From the NCBI RefSeq assembly GCF_031877795.1, contig NC_133933.1, positions 64,368,984 to 64,432,983 of the forward strand: 64,000 nt of DNA, in the 5' to 3' direction. Positions 1 to 9,797 of this stretch are shown here, in pieces; within the stretch, counting starts at the first letter, position 1, and each line of letters opens with the position of its first letter. This stretch comes from Strix aluco. Taxonomy: Eukaryota; Chordata; Aves; Strigiformes; Strigidae. The notes beneath the pieces are model-generated. The model worked only from the letters and a program-made list of their open reading frames with translations, was not told where the DNA came from and did no database searches. The translations under genes were made by a program, and so were the position numbers.

Positions 1-1160
1 ATAATAATAATAGAAATAATAGGAAACACAAACAAGTAATGTACGATGTGTTTGCTCACCACCTGCTGACCGGTGCCCAGCTTGTTCCTGGCTAGCGATC
101 CCAGAGAAGAGAGAATCCTGAAACCCCAATCCTGGAAGTGAGAGTGAGCTTCCCAATCAATCCTTATCTATACACTGAGCATGACATTATATGATATGGA
201 ATATTCCACTGGCCAATTTGGATCTGTTGCTCTGTCTATGCTCCCTCCCAGCTGCTTGTGTACCTGCATGCTAGCAGGACATGGGAAGTTGAAAAGTCCT
301 TGATTTCTTAGCAACAACTTAACAAAAACATCAGTACGTTATCAATATTCTTCTCATATCAAATTCCCTACTGAATCCAAAACACAGCACTATTCTAGCT
401 ACTAAGAAGGAAAAAAAAAATTAGCTCTATCCCACCCAAAACCAGGACAAAGTGTCAGTCATTCTGCACTACTGTCTCTCTACTGGCTTTATACTGTTTG
501 AGGTGTATTGATGCTGGAAGATGCAATACATTTGGCAGGAGCAGAATGGTTGAAGAACACCAATTCTTTTCTCTGCTATAACGTTTTTATTTCTCATGAG
601 TTACACAGCCATTGTTGCTGTGCTGTTCTCTGTAATGTGTCTGATTGTGCCAGTGGGAACAGAAAAGCCCATCCTGTCTACAGCCACATGTATACCATGG
701 AAGTCCCTTAACTTGTTTGTGTAAGCAAAGTGAGCTATGGGTAATATGTTCATCCTACAGGAAAGGAGAAGAGAAGGATAATCATAGGCCATGGTTGACT
801 GAGAAGTCAGGTGACTGACACTTTTCATCAAAACAAGGGCTTACCTCCTCAGCAGCCAATAATCATGTCCTCGCTTTTGAAATAGATTAAAATATCATCC
901 GTCTTTGGGGCTAATTCAAGCTAAGCATTCAGGTTCTTTTATTAGTCAGTCTTCAGAGGCTGTAGTTGAAACACCTGAACAATCTAAACTCTGTCTTCTG
1001 TAGAAACACAAAATGATGATGAATGTGTGTCCACCATGGCGCTCGTAGATCAAACCACTTTTTACAGTTGTGTTACATCTTCCATTCCTATGATTTTCCT
1101 CCTGCTGTGATTTTGGATTTGAATTGCAATTGTGTCTGTTTCCTTTGGGTTTATTTTCAG
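1..1160. other. non-coding sequence, no gene supported
   Basis: This AT-rich stretch has only short open frames. A short hydrophobic frame opens at the ATG near 597 and ends at a TAA near 724, but its phase does not match the candidate exon at 1161 and I do not call it a gene. The last 12 bases are a good pyrimidine-rich splice acceptor. Confidence 0.5.
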
Positions 1161-1248
1161 TTTAACGAGGACCCTGAATTTTATTTGTTAAGGTATAATT
1201 TGGATAATTACAGCCGGTCTGTTATTTTATCCTATGATATATATGCTG
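1161..1248 (+). CDS. candidate internal exon of an unidentified gene
   Basis: An 88-nt stretch follows a pyrimidine-rich acceptor (TTATTTTCAG) and ends at a GTATGT donor. Only one of its three frames is open; it reads FNEDPEFYLLRYNLDNY and continues to IYA. It enters in phase 0 and leaves in phase 1, which is exactly the phase needed by the next candidate exon at 2465. The composition (aromatic, charged, no low-complexity) looks like folded protein. I do not recognise the family, and 88 open nucleotides can occur by chance, so this is an inference from splice sites and phase. If real, the gene runs rightward and its earlier exons lie to the left of the window. Confidence 0.35.
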
Positions 1249-2464
1249 GTATGTACACTCAAGGATTGCTTTTTCATGTACCTCTTCAGGAGGGAGGGAA
1301 TTTTCTTTTAAGAAAGAAGTATTGTATGTGACTACTGAATAAACATCCCAAGGAGAATGTTGCTGCAGGATACACTGTTGATGAGAACATCTGTCATATT
1401 CCCATTAAATCTTTCTGTTTAATTTTTTAACCAGATACCATGGTCTTGCACCAGTTCTAAGATACACAGAGCACCTGGAGCAGGCCAATAAGCAATACCA
1501 GCTGTCCGTTTTGCTATTTACCCTCTGTATTTCCTGGCTTTTCAACCACCCACTGTTGAGTCAACATCATCTCTGCAAAAGGATCTGCAAATTGCATTCT
1601 CCAGGTTTCCTAGTGGCAGACACAGCTTCAGCTGAGATTAGTTCCTGGCTTCTTTCCCCTCTTATGCAGAAGCATAGGAAAAGTCTTTAAGAATCCATTT
1701 TTAACCTATTTGAATCAAGATGCTGCTTAAAGGATTTATTTTGCACTGTCCAATAAAGGAGCTGTGAACAAAAAGGAAGCACTCTCAGTTTAAGGCAGTT
1801 ATGTTTGCCCTCTCAGAAATGACCATTCCTTCTTTTACTTGCTAAAGTCAATCCACGAATTAACAATGAAGCTCTTTTTAGCACCTGTACATTGTCCTGT
1901 TTTCTGTGTTAAACCTCTCTTCTTTCACTGTTGGCTTCTATTTTTCGTATTTAAATGATGTATATCAAAGTGACTGTTGATTATTTTTTTTTGCTATGCC
2001 CGTTGGAAGGGGTATAACATTTAGAAAATTTACAAAGGCTAAGCAGCAAAAATAATAAAGGATAGGTGCTTTACAGCTGCTTTTCAGAAAGAGAAAATCT
2101 TTTGGTGACTCCCATAGTTCCAGTATTTCCCACTGCCAAAAAACATCACGCTGTGTGCAACCTGGCTAGTCCTTGTTCCTGGTGGGGTGACCTGCTCCAG
2201 AAGTGAGAAACAACTGTGAGGAAAAGAACAAAACAATCCAGGTGAACCCTTTCAAATCACTGCTTTCAGTGTAAATGCCTCCTTTGACTGGAACTGGGCT
2301 ACAGCATCAGGGAAGTTTTTTCTCATTCAAGTATTCTTTCATTTCTAGTGTTACTTCAGGTTTTTTTCCCTGTTTAAGAAGTTATAGGTCAGTAATATAT
2401 AAAATAATCTCAAAATATATCTTTTTTCCTCCATGTTTGTTAATGGTGGCTTTCTCTGTTTCAG

Positions 2465-2760
2465 CCTTGATTTGTACAGTGGTTGAAAAGCGCTTAGATG
2501 CATTTAGCCATAAACCTCTGTCTGATCAGACAGAGGCACCTGCTGAAGAGCCCAGGCCAACAAATGCAGCACCCCAGGTGGCCGGTGAGACCGACGCTGC
2601 TGACCAACCGGTTGCAGAGAAAGAAGAGACTGAGCAACCTGTTGCTGAGGAACAGCCTTCACGTCGCATCTCTTTCCAGTTAGAAGAATCAGATCAAGCA
2701 GGAACAGAGGATTTGGAAATTGAGAAACAAGCAGGCAAGTCATCAAGTAGATGGAGATGA
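2465..2760 (+). CDS. candidate 3' exon of an unidentified gene, acidic C-terminal tail
   Basis: The exon begins after a TTTCAG acceptor (a second acceptor, TTGTACAG, ends at 2479 in the same phase). Its open frame reads VVEKRLDAFSHKPLSDQ, then an acidic Ala/Glu/Pro-rich segment with two near-repeats (DQPVAEKEE and EQPVAEE), then a basic-hydrophobic patch SRRISFQLEE. The frame either stops at TGA 2758-2760, making this the last exon, or splices at a GC-type donor, CAG|GCAAGT, at 2734/2735. An ATTAAA at about 2851 could serve as a poly(A) signal for the first option. Phase-1 entry matches the donor of the candidate exon ending at 1248. The codon pattern looks coding, but I do not recognise the protein. 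An acidic, probably disordered tail is all that can be said. Confidence 0.45.
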
Positions 2761-2919
2761 ATGGCTTAGAAAGAAGAAATTAATTACTATCTATTTACAA
2801 GTATTGTGCTCTAGCCATGCTGAAGGATGAACCTAAGCAACAGTAGAACATTAAAGCGTGTTTTCCATATGCTGACATTGCTGATTTCAGGCTGTAAGAA
2901 TCAAGAGAGAGGTTACTAG

Positions 2920-3953
2920 CTGTCCTGGTTTGAGGCCAGAGGGCAACTGAGCACCATGCAGCCACTTGCTCACTCCTTCCCCTCATGACTGGGAAGGAGA
3001 AAGTAGAGCAAAAGGCTCGGGAATCGAGATAAGGACAGAGAGGGATAACTCACCCATTACAGTCACGGGCAAAAGACAGACTTGTTAGGGGAAGAAAAAG
3101 AACATAAATTTAATTTGAACACCACCACCACTTAATTTACCAGTCAAACAGAGTAGGACAGTGAGAAATACAACCACATCTTAAAAACACCCTTCCCCCA
3201 CCCTTCCCTTCTTCCCGGGCTCAGCTTTACTCCTGATTTCTCTACCTCCTCCACCCCAGCGGCATGGGCGAGAGGGGGATGGGGGTTGCTGTCAGTTTGT
3301 CACACGTTGTCTCTGCTGCTCCTTCCTCCTGGGGGGCAAAGGACTCCTCACACTCTTCCCCTGCTCCAGCATGGGGTCCCTCTCATGGGAGACAGTCCTC
3401 CACAAACTTTTTCCAGAGTGAGTCCTTCCCACAGGCTGCAGCTCTTCACAACCTGTTCCAGCGTGGGTCCCTCCTGCATGTTGCAGTCCTCCCAGCAACA
3501 ACCTGCTCCAGTGTGGGCTTCCTTCAGAGTCGTGGCCTTCTTTGGGTGCAGCCACCTGCTCTGGCATGGGGTCCTCCATGGGCTGCAGGTCAGCATCTGC
3601 TCCACCACTAACCTCCATGGCTGCAGGGACACAGCTTGCCCTCCCACCACGGCCTGTGGGGGAGTCAGTGCTCTGGCACACCTCCCCCTCTTCCTCCTTT
3701 CTTCCACTGACCTTGGTGTTTGCAGAGGCGTTTCCCTCACAACTGCTCCTCACCACTTCCACTCCTCCTCTCAGGTTCTCCTTCTTAAATTATCACAGAG
3801 GCGCAGCCACCGTCACTAATTGTCTTAGCCTTGGCCAGAGACAGGTCTGACTTGGAGCCAGGGGAGCTTTGAGAAGCTTCTCACAGGGGACCACCGCTGT
3901 AGCCCCCTTCCCTGCTACCAGAACCCCCCACCACACACACACAAACCCAACAC
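2920..3953 (+). mobile_element. solo LTR-like endogenous retroviral repeat
   Basis: A block of about 1,034 bp begins (C)TGTCCTGGTTTGAGG and ends AAACCCAACA(C), so it has TG...CA-like ends. It is flanked on both sides by ACTAG (2915-2919 and 3954-3958), a possible 5-bp target-site duplication. The middle is a CT-rich series of imperfect short repeats of the type CTGCTCCAGCATGGGGTCC and CTCCATGGGCTGCAG, familiar from LTRs dispersed in bird genomes. No gag, pol or env frame lies next to it, so this is a solitary LTR. Open frames inside it (for example 3286-3819) are chance products of the repetitive GC-rich composition. The exact LTR family is not assigned. Element ends may be off by one base relative to the duplication. 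Confidence 0.65.
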
Positions 3954-3958
3954 ACTAG

Positions 3959-6690
3959 TGCAGTGAGTGGCAGTGAAATTCTATCCCCTTCTACACAGTC
4001 CAATCCATCAAAAACCTGGGATGTTTACAGTTGAAAATTAATGCTGTTCCATACCCCTCTGCTAGAAGGTCATGAGAAGGACAATGAGAGCATCCTAATA
4101 ACCTTTGCAAGTGCTTTGGTAATATTCTCAGAATAGAATTTCCTTGTTTTCCCTATTTTGAAACATAGCTACTACAGCACTTGGATAAATTTCTTTTCAC
4201 TCATTTTAGTCTCTCCTGAGAAACTTAGATGGGCATCTCAGCAGGTAACAGAGCGAAGGCTGTTGTTCTTGAAGGTTCTCTTCAGGTTCAAAGAGTTACC
4301 TGCCACTGGGAATTTCTGCCAGTGCAAAATCCTCCTCAGCTTCCTGACTCCTGGAGCACTGGTGAGGGGCTGGAGCCATGCGTTAAGTCCAGCCTCAGTT
4401 TTCTTTGTAATCATCTTTTCTTGCTGGTTCACTGGAAAGGGTACCAGACATGACTGACAAAATGCACCTGTGCTGCCATGTGTTTCTGTCTGTTCCCGTA
4501 CAGGCCAGCTCTTCACATGGGTCATTCCCCCTCATAAAAGTACATCTGGGCTCCGTTGCAGCAACACTGTTTCCTTGCTAGCTGCACCTGTGGAAAAAGT
4601 CCTGCCTTGTCCAGGCTGCTTTGTGCTACCTCTTCTCTGCAGGTCAGAGGAGATCCATGCTAACCCAGCAGGTCAGATCCCAGTCTGAGAGTGGGATGTC
4701 AGGAATGACACCTGAAGGGACAAGGACCTGCTCCACATCTCATACCCTCAAAAGGGACGTCCAGACTTTTCACTGGACCACTTGTATGTGTGGCTTCAAA
4801 GGCAGACCCTGCCTTCCCTCCGTTCTGGGCTAGGACACCCAGTGATAATCAGGGCAGCTATTGCTTACATGGAAAAGCTCCCTTGGAAGGTGTCAGGTCT
4901 TTACCTCTCTATGTAGGTAGTTGAAAATCAGCAGTAATTAAATGTAACCACCAACAAATCCACTCAGTGATTTGATGTATTATGAATGTGTTAAAACTGA
5001 GTGTCTGGAGTCACATAGTACAGACTGTAGACAGACATACCCAAGGATGCTTTTCATTTTCAAAGCTGGAATATTCTCCTGTAACCTCCTCCTCTGTTTG
5101 CTAAGTTGACTATTTCAACAAAGTGTACTTGTTTTTTCATTTATGATTGATTCCTCAAAGTATCCAGCAAAATGTGTTATGCGTATGAAATTAAGGTAGT
5201 CAGTGTCACTACATCTGTCTATAAGTTTCTAAGAATAATTTATTTTTATGCACATGACTGAAATTGAAGGCTTGAAATGAAACTCCAGTTTAAGGATCAA
5301 AGTCAGTGGCAGGTTTACCTCAATTTCAGTGGGACCAAATTTTGCATTATTTTTTTCCCATGATGATGGAGACCTGTCACGACTTCAGATAAATCAGGTA
5401 ACTGACCTCAGGCTAATTTTATCTAGAGAAATAAAAAGACTTTTTAACATGATTCGTGAGAATTGTAAATGTTTCAGCTCACTTTTGGAACACTGTATGT
5501 GAGTTTTAAGGATTCCCATTACTGAATGATTGTTCTATCATGTATTTACAGGAGACTTAGCATAACCTAGAGGACTGCTGTGATCATTCCTGAAAAGATT
5601 CAAAGAAATGCTGACTTGAGCATTGGTTTTGGAACGTTACAAGAGGAAGGTGATCACTGGAATATTTTGATTTTTGTCACTCCTATTTTGTGTTTGATTG
5701 CTAGAAAATTTACTTGAAGTGTTGAATTATTTTATTTAAATAGGTTGTGGCATTATTATGTATTCTTAAATTATTACAAAATAGAATTAACTGTATTTTT
5801 ACTTCATTTACTTCATACCCTGCATTTTTACTTCATTAGAATATACAACTCCAGCATTGTGTGTTGTGGTAAAGTTTGCTGTAATAGGTTATGTTTTTAT
5901 GGGGGCACACAGCCACAGCACTTTATACTGCACTGGCAGTTTTCCATTAATAGCCCCGTACTTGAATTTGAGCCCCAGACATGGGCAGGTTGGCAGGGGA
6001 GGGGACCCCTTGCATCCTGTCGGTCACTGGAGAAGCAGAAAACCATGAGCAATTATAAGGAGGGGAAGGGGGATTTGGGGTAATAGCGTAGCTGTCACCT
6101 GTTTGGGGTGATGCCGGCAGACATGCAGGATGTGTGGCACAGGCCTTGCCGCTGGCAGGGTGGCTCAGGGGCTGGCATGCAGGTGGCTGGGGTTGCCACC
6201 CCAGCCAAGCCCGGGTGCGAGCACCACACCCCTCACACCACCTCCCCACAGGGACCCATCCTGCTGCCCTTCCCCTCCAAGTCCCCTTTCTCTGGTCAGT
6301 GTCCCCAGCAGCAGTTGTCCCTGGCAGGCAGGTAAGGCCGCAGTGTGGCCAGCTCTGCACCCACGGTGGCCGGGGGAAGCTCAGGGCTCTGCAGCTCCTG
6401 GGTGTGCCTGTGGGCGCAAGGGGGAGCGGAGAAGGGACAGAGGGGGATGGTGCTGCAGGCTCTAGAGGGCAGGACAGACAGCCCACAGCGATCCCCCCCA
6501 CAGAGACATGTAGAAAGACACTGATGTCACCTATTGCACACCCTGCGCTAGTGATGCCCGACTGGACTTCCCTCCTCTGCTAAACCCCAAAGGTGTAGAC
6601 CTTTTGCAAAATCTACTCATATTGTGAAGAGGAGAGGAGGAGACAACATGAGGAGACAACACTTAGGGTCAGCCAACACAGTCCACATTA
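3959..6690. other. non-coding sequence, no gene supported
   Basis: Mostly AT-rich, with a GC-rich, CpG-poor patch at about 6090-6500. Overlapping frames on both strands in that patch reflect composition. A 35-nt stretch at 4210-4244 has splice-like borders and a phase matching the GC donor at 2735, but it is too short to support by eye. Confidence 0.5.
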
Positions 6691-6696
6691 AGATTA

Positions 6697-6870
6697 CAGA
6701 ACCACAGAATGGTTTGGGCTGAAAGGGACCTTTAAAGTTCATCTAGTCAAACGCCCCTGCCATGGGCAGAGACATCTTTCATCAGATAAGGTTGCTCAAA
6801 GCCCCATCCAGCCTGGCTTTGAACACTTCAATGATGGGGCACCCACAACTTCTCTGAGCGTTGTGGGTTT
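6697..6870 (-). repeat. CR1 LINE 3' fragment
   Basis: On the plus strand this reads CACAGAATGGTTTGGGCTG, then AAGGGACC, CATGGGCAGAGACATC, GTTGCTCAAAGCCCCATCC and AGCCTGGCTTTGAACACTTC. This is the typical reverse complement of the CR1 3' region found throughout bird genomes. It is 5' truncated and diverged, and it contains no coding sequence. Confidence 0.8.
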
Positions 6871-7929
6871 CAGGGCTTTCTAACTGCAGCTGCTGTGTTT
6901 TCTATGCCATGTCTCAGCCCTGGGCTGAACCCTTTCAAAAAGTCCAGCAGAGCTGTTTCAGCCTGTCCTTTGAATGAGATTGGAGGAAAAATACATTTCC
7001 CTGCCTATATTCAACCATCTTTTCAGATGATAAGCAACTTGTAACACATCTGTGTGTTGGACCCACAACACAGGCTTCTGGGTGCTTTCTCCATCGGAAC
7101 CATTGCAGACCAGACACAAAGTTCATTTTGGCATTAAACTGTGTCCAAAGGACCACTTGTAGCACAGAGGAGTTGAGCTGATACCTCTTCTAGTCATGCC
7201 CAGGCTGGTACCTGTCAGTAAAAGCTTAATGCAGTAGCATGTGTGCACAGTGAGGCTTCCTATCTTTGTGTGTTTTATCAAAAGCGGCTGGTTACAATAT
7301 GACTGTATCCATGTGGTTTCCATCTATTGATTTCTCTGCAAAGCGCCAAAGCATTACTCCAACAAACAGCTCAGCAGTTTAGCTCCATGTTTACTTCAAC
7401 ACCTGCTTGAGAAGTAGAAAAGACATTGAGACTTACTGCCTGGGCCTTACAGCCCTGATTCAGTTTGGGAATCCTCTTGGTATGGTGGACCAAACTGGAC
7501 TCTCCACGTTTCTCCATTGCACACTGACAGACTGGAAGCATTTTGGTGAGAGTAAAATTCATGGCTGGTTTGCTGCTGGCAGAAATCATGGGTTTCACAG
7601 AGCTAGAGAGAGAACAAATAAAAAATACACCTACAAAAGTGTTTGCTTGCTTGCTTATATGCATGTGTTAAACATGAACCTCATGTTATCCATCTTTAAT
7701 GGCTACAGCCTTGGGACCGTGCAGAAGCTCTATTGCTTTAACAGCAGCAGTATACAGCAATATCAGCAATGGCCCTGTGGTGTTCACAAAGCCGTGAAGA
7801 TTTGTGTCTGGCCCCCCTGCAGGAGACACCAGTATGACAGTATCTATCATAATGAAATAGTGAACCTTTTTCAGTATGGTTTCTCACTGCCAGGGTTTCT
7901 TTACTGGTACAATCCAGAAGCTAGGCATG

Positions 7930-7937
7930 GCCTAGAG
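7930..7937 (+). repeat. left copy of the hAT 8-bp target-site duplication
   Basis: GCCTAGAG immediately precedes the left terminal inverted repeat of the hAT element. An identical GCCTAGAG follows the right end at 8682-8689. An 8-bp duplication with a CTAG core is typical of hAT/Charlie-type insertions. Confidence 0.9.
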
Positions 7938-8681
7938 CAGGGGTTCTCAACCTTTCCTTCACTGTGGACCCCCTTTAAATACCTTTTGTGGCTGTGGACC
8001 ACCGAGACTTAATTCAAGACTTAAAGCACTAGACTGCATCAAATATTTATTTAAATTTTCTCATGAAGGGTCTTCAAATTTGGAGAGAAGGGGAAATGAT
8101 CTGTTAATGCACACGCTCCTATTATAATATCTTTACTGCAATGATTCCACATGAATTTAAAATAATAGCATCAAAACTCTTTTTGCTCAAATGGCCCATT
8201 TTATGGTTTTTTAATGTGCTAATTTGATGCCAATTTTTACATTAAAATTTGGTGATAAGTTTTTACAATTCTTCTCACCTCCTCCCTTGTTTGTCTGTGT
8301 TCAGGCACCATATATTTTTGTTTACAGGTCCAGGGCCACCACTTGGAGGAAGAGACTTCAGCCCCGTTGTGGCCCTAAAGAGGGCCGTTGTGTTAAGAAA
8401 ATGTCTTTAAGAGAAAAACTGCCTAGTTAAAGTGGGTGCCCCCAACCATACTAGCACCGAGTATACTAGTGTGTCAGGGCAGGTGGGGGCGCGGGGCTTG
8501 ATTATGAGAGGAGCATTGAGGGGAGGGGGCTGTGGGAAAAGGAGGTGCAGTGCTTGCCGGGGGCCACACCAAATGTTTCTGGGCTGGATGCTCCCCACCC
8601 CTGCTTTAAGCCTTCGTGGACCTTCTGTGATGACATTGCGGCCCCCCCAGGGGTCCACAGATCACAGGTTGAGAACCACTG
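7938..8681. mobile_element. non-autonomous hAT (Charlie/SPIN-like) DNA transposon
   Basis: The element is 744 bp. The left end is CAGGGGTTCTCAACCT and the right end is AGGTTGAGAACCACTG, which are inverted repeats matching at 15 of 16 positions. Just inside, GTGGACCCCC at the left and GGGGTCCACAG at the right extend the inverted similarity. It is flanked by a perfect 8-bp duplication, GCCTAGAG. The interior holds no transposase-sized open frame, so it would have depended on a hAT transposase supplied elsewhere. The CAGNGGTTCTCAAC termini are those of the Charlie/SPIN group of hAT elements. The intact duplication and nearly matching ends suggest insertion after most of the surrounding old repeats. 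Orientation cannot be set without a transposase. Confidence 0.88.
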
Positions 8682-8689
8682 GCCTAGAG
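8682..8689 (+). repeat. right copy of the hAT 8-bp target-site duplication
   Basis: GCCTAGAG is identical to 7930-7937 and directly follows the right inverted repeat. Confidence 0.9.
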
Positions 8690-9345
8690 TACATTTCAGT
8701 GGTCCAGCAATGGTGCTGCTTTATTGCAATATTACTGTAGTTATAAACTGCCTTATGTCACCTCACTCCTCCTCCTCAGTCCCACCACAAACATTTGGTG
8801 CTCAAGTTGCCCAGGCTGTGGTTATTAACATATGATAATATTAGCATACATATATTGTTACTGGCAGTTTAAGTTAATAAATTTGACAGTGAAGTGTAGC
8901 AGCCATGGTAGTGGCATATGCCATGCTGCTGACTGCCATGGGGTTCATGATTTCTGGCAAAAAGTCTGGCTGAGAGGCTGATGTAATAATGCTTGAAACT
9001 GCCCCAGAAAGATTAGTTTTATCTGTCAGGGTCCTGGCTGGATCTTGCAGCCACTGCTGAGACAACATATGCTGTTAAAAATGACCTAACAGTGGAATTC
9101 GACTTAATAGGAATCATGATTCAATCATGCTTTGGCAATTGAACTTGTATCTACTTTAAACATAGCTTTTTGTTAAGATAATCATGTTGGAAAGTGCTCG
9201 TGTATTATGGGTTAGAGAGAACATCTAAAAGATTATTTAATGGGCAAATACCAGCAGGCCAACCGTTACCATTTTCATGGTAATTAATCAATCAAATACA
9301 TTTGTTTCAGAGTTGACATAACGCGTTATCTACAGTTCCCAAAAC
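8690..9345. other. non-coding sequence, no gene supported
   Basis: AT-rich sequence between the hAT element and the CR1 cluster. I see no open frame of interest and no repeat that I can name. Confidence 0.5.
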
Positions 9346-9349
9346 CACA

Positions 9350-9450
9350 ACACACTGAATCACAGGATCACTGAAAGGTCAAGCTAGGTCGGAAGGGATC
9401 TCTGGATCCTTGGTCAGCTGGCCCAACCTTCTCTAAAAGCAGGGTCCTAG
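9350..9450 (-). repeat. CR1-like 3' fragment, diverged
   Basis: The plus strand reads GAATCACAGGATCACTGAAAG, AGGTCGGAAGGGATCTCTGG and then CTGGCCCAACC, TAAAAGCAGGGTC. This resembles the reverse complement of a CR1 3' region of an older subfamily. It is short and diverged, so the subfamily is not assigned. Confidence 0.55.
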
Positions 9451-9514
9451 ATTAGGCTGGACTTTGCCTGGCTGGGGTGTAGTGCTGCTGAAACAGTTGG
9501 GGGGAACTGGTGGC

Positions 9515-9797
9515 CTCTGCAAGCTGAGCAGTTGGGCAGCAATGCCCTTTGCAGCCATGAAGGCAAACTGTGCCCCAGGTTACATCAGCAAGAGCATAAC
9601 CAACGGATCAAGGGGTGCCATTATTCCACCCTATTTGGTACTTGTTGGTCCACACCTGGAGGACTGAGCCCAGCTGTGGTCTTCCCCAGTTCAAAAGAGG
9701 TGCTGAAAAACTGGAGAGGATCCCATGGAGGGCCACGGAGATGGTTAAATGTGGAGAACTTGACATGGGAAGCAAGTCTGAAGGAACTGGGTGTGTT
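9515..9797 (+). mobile_element. older CR1 copy, left half of a split insertion
   Basis: This reads in the plus direction like the last part of CR1 ORF2: GCAGCCATGAAGGCAAACTG, ACACCTGGAGGACTG, CTGGAGAGGATCCCATGG, AGGGCCACGGAGATGG, GAAGGAACTGGGTGTGTTTC and AGCCTGGAGAA. The homology stops abruptly at about 9797, where a minus-strand CR1 begins with its 3' end. It resumes at about 11705. The copy at 34.48 kb reads AGCCTGGAGAAGAGAAGG straight through this point. The coding frame is destroyed by many changes. Confidence 0.75.

Noticed and set aside
596-724. Short hydrophobic open frame starting MSYTAIVAVLF
   Set aside because: It is only about 42 codons, and its possible donor phase does not fit the next candidate exon at 1161; there is no other support.
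3286-3819. 177-residue open frame and its antisense partners
   Set aside because: They lie entirely within the CT-rich repeated part of the LTR and have no retroviral or cellular domain.
7407-8012. 201-residue plus-strand frame
   Set aside because: It runs into the hAT inverted repeat, shows no domain and has no splice or promoter context.
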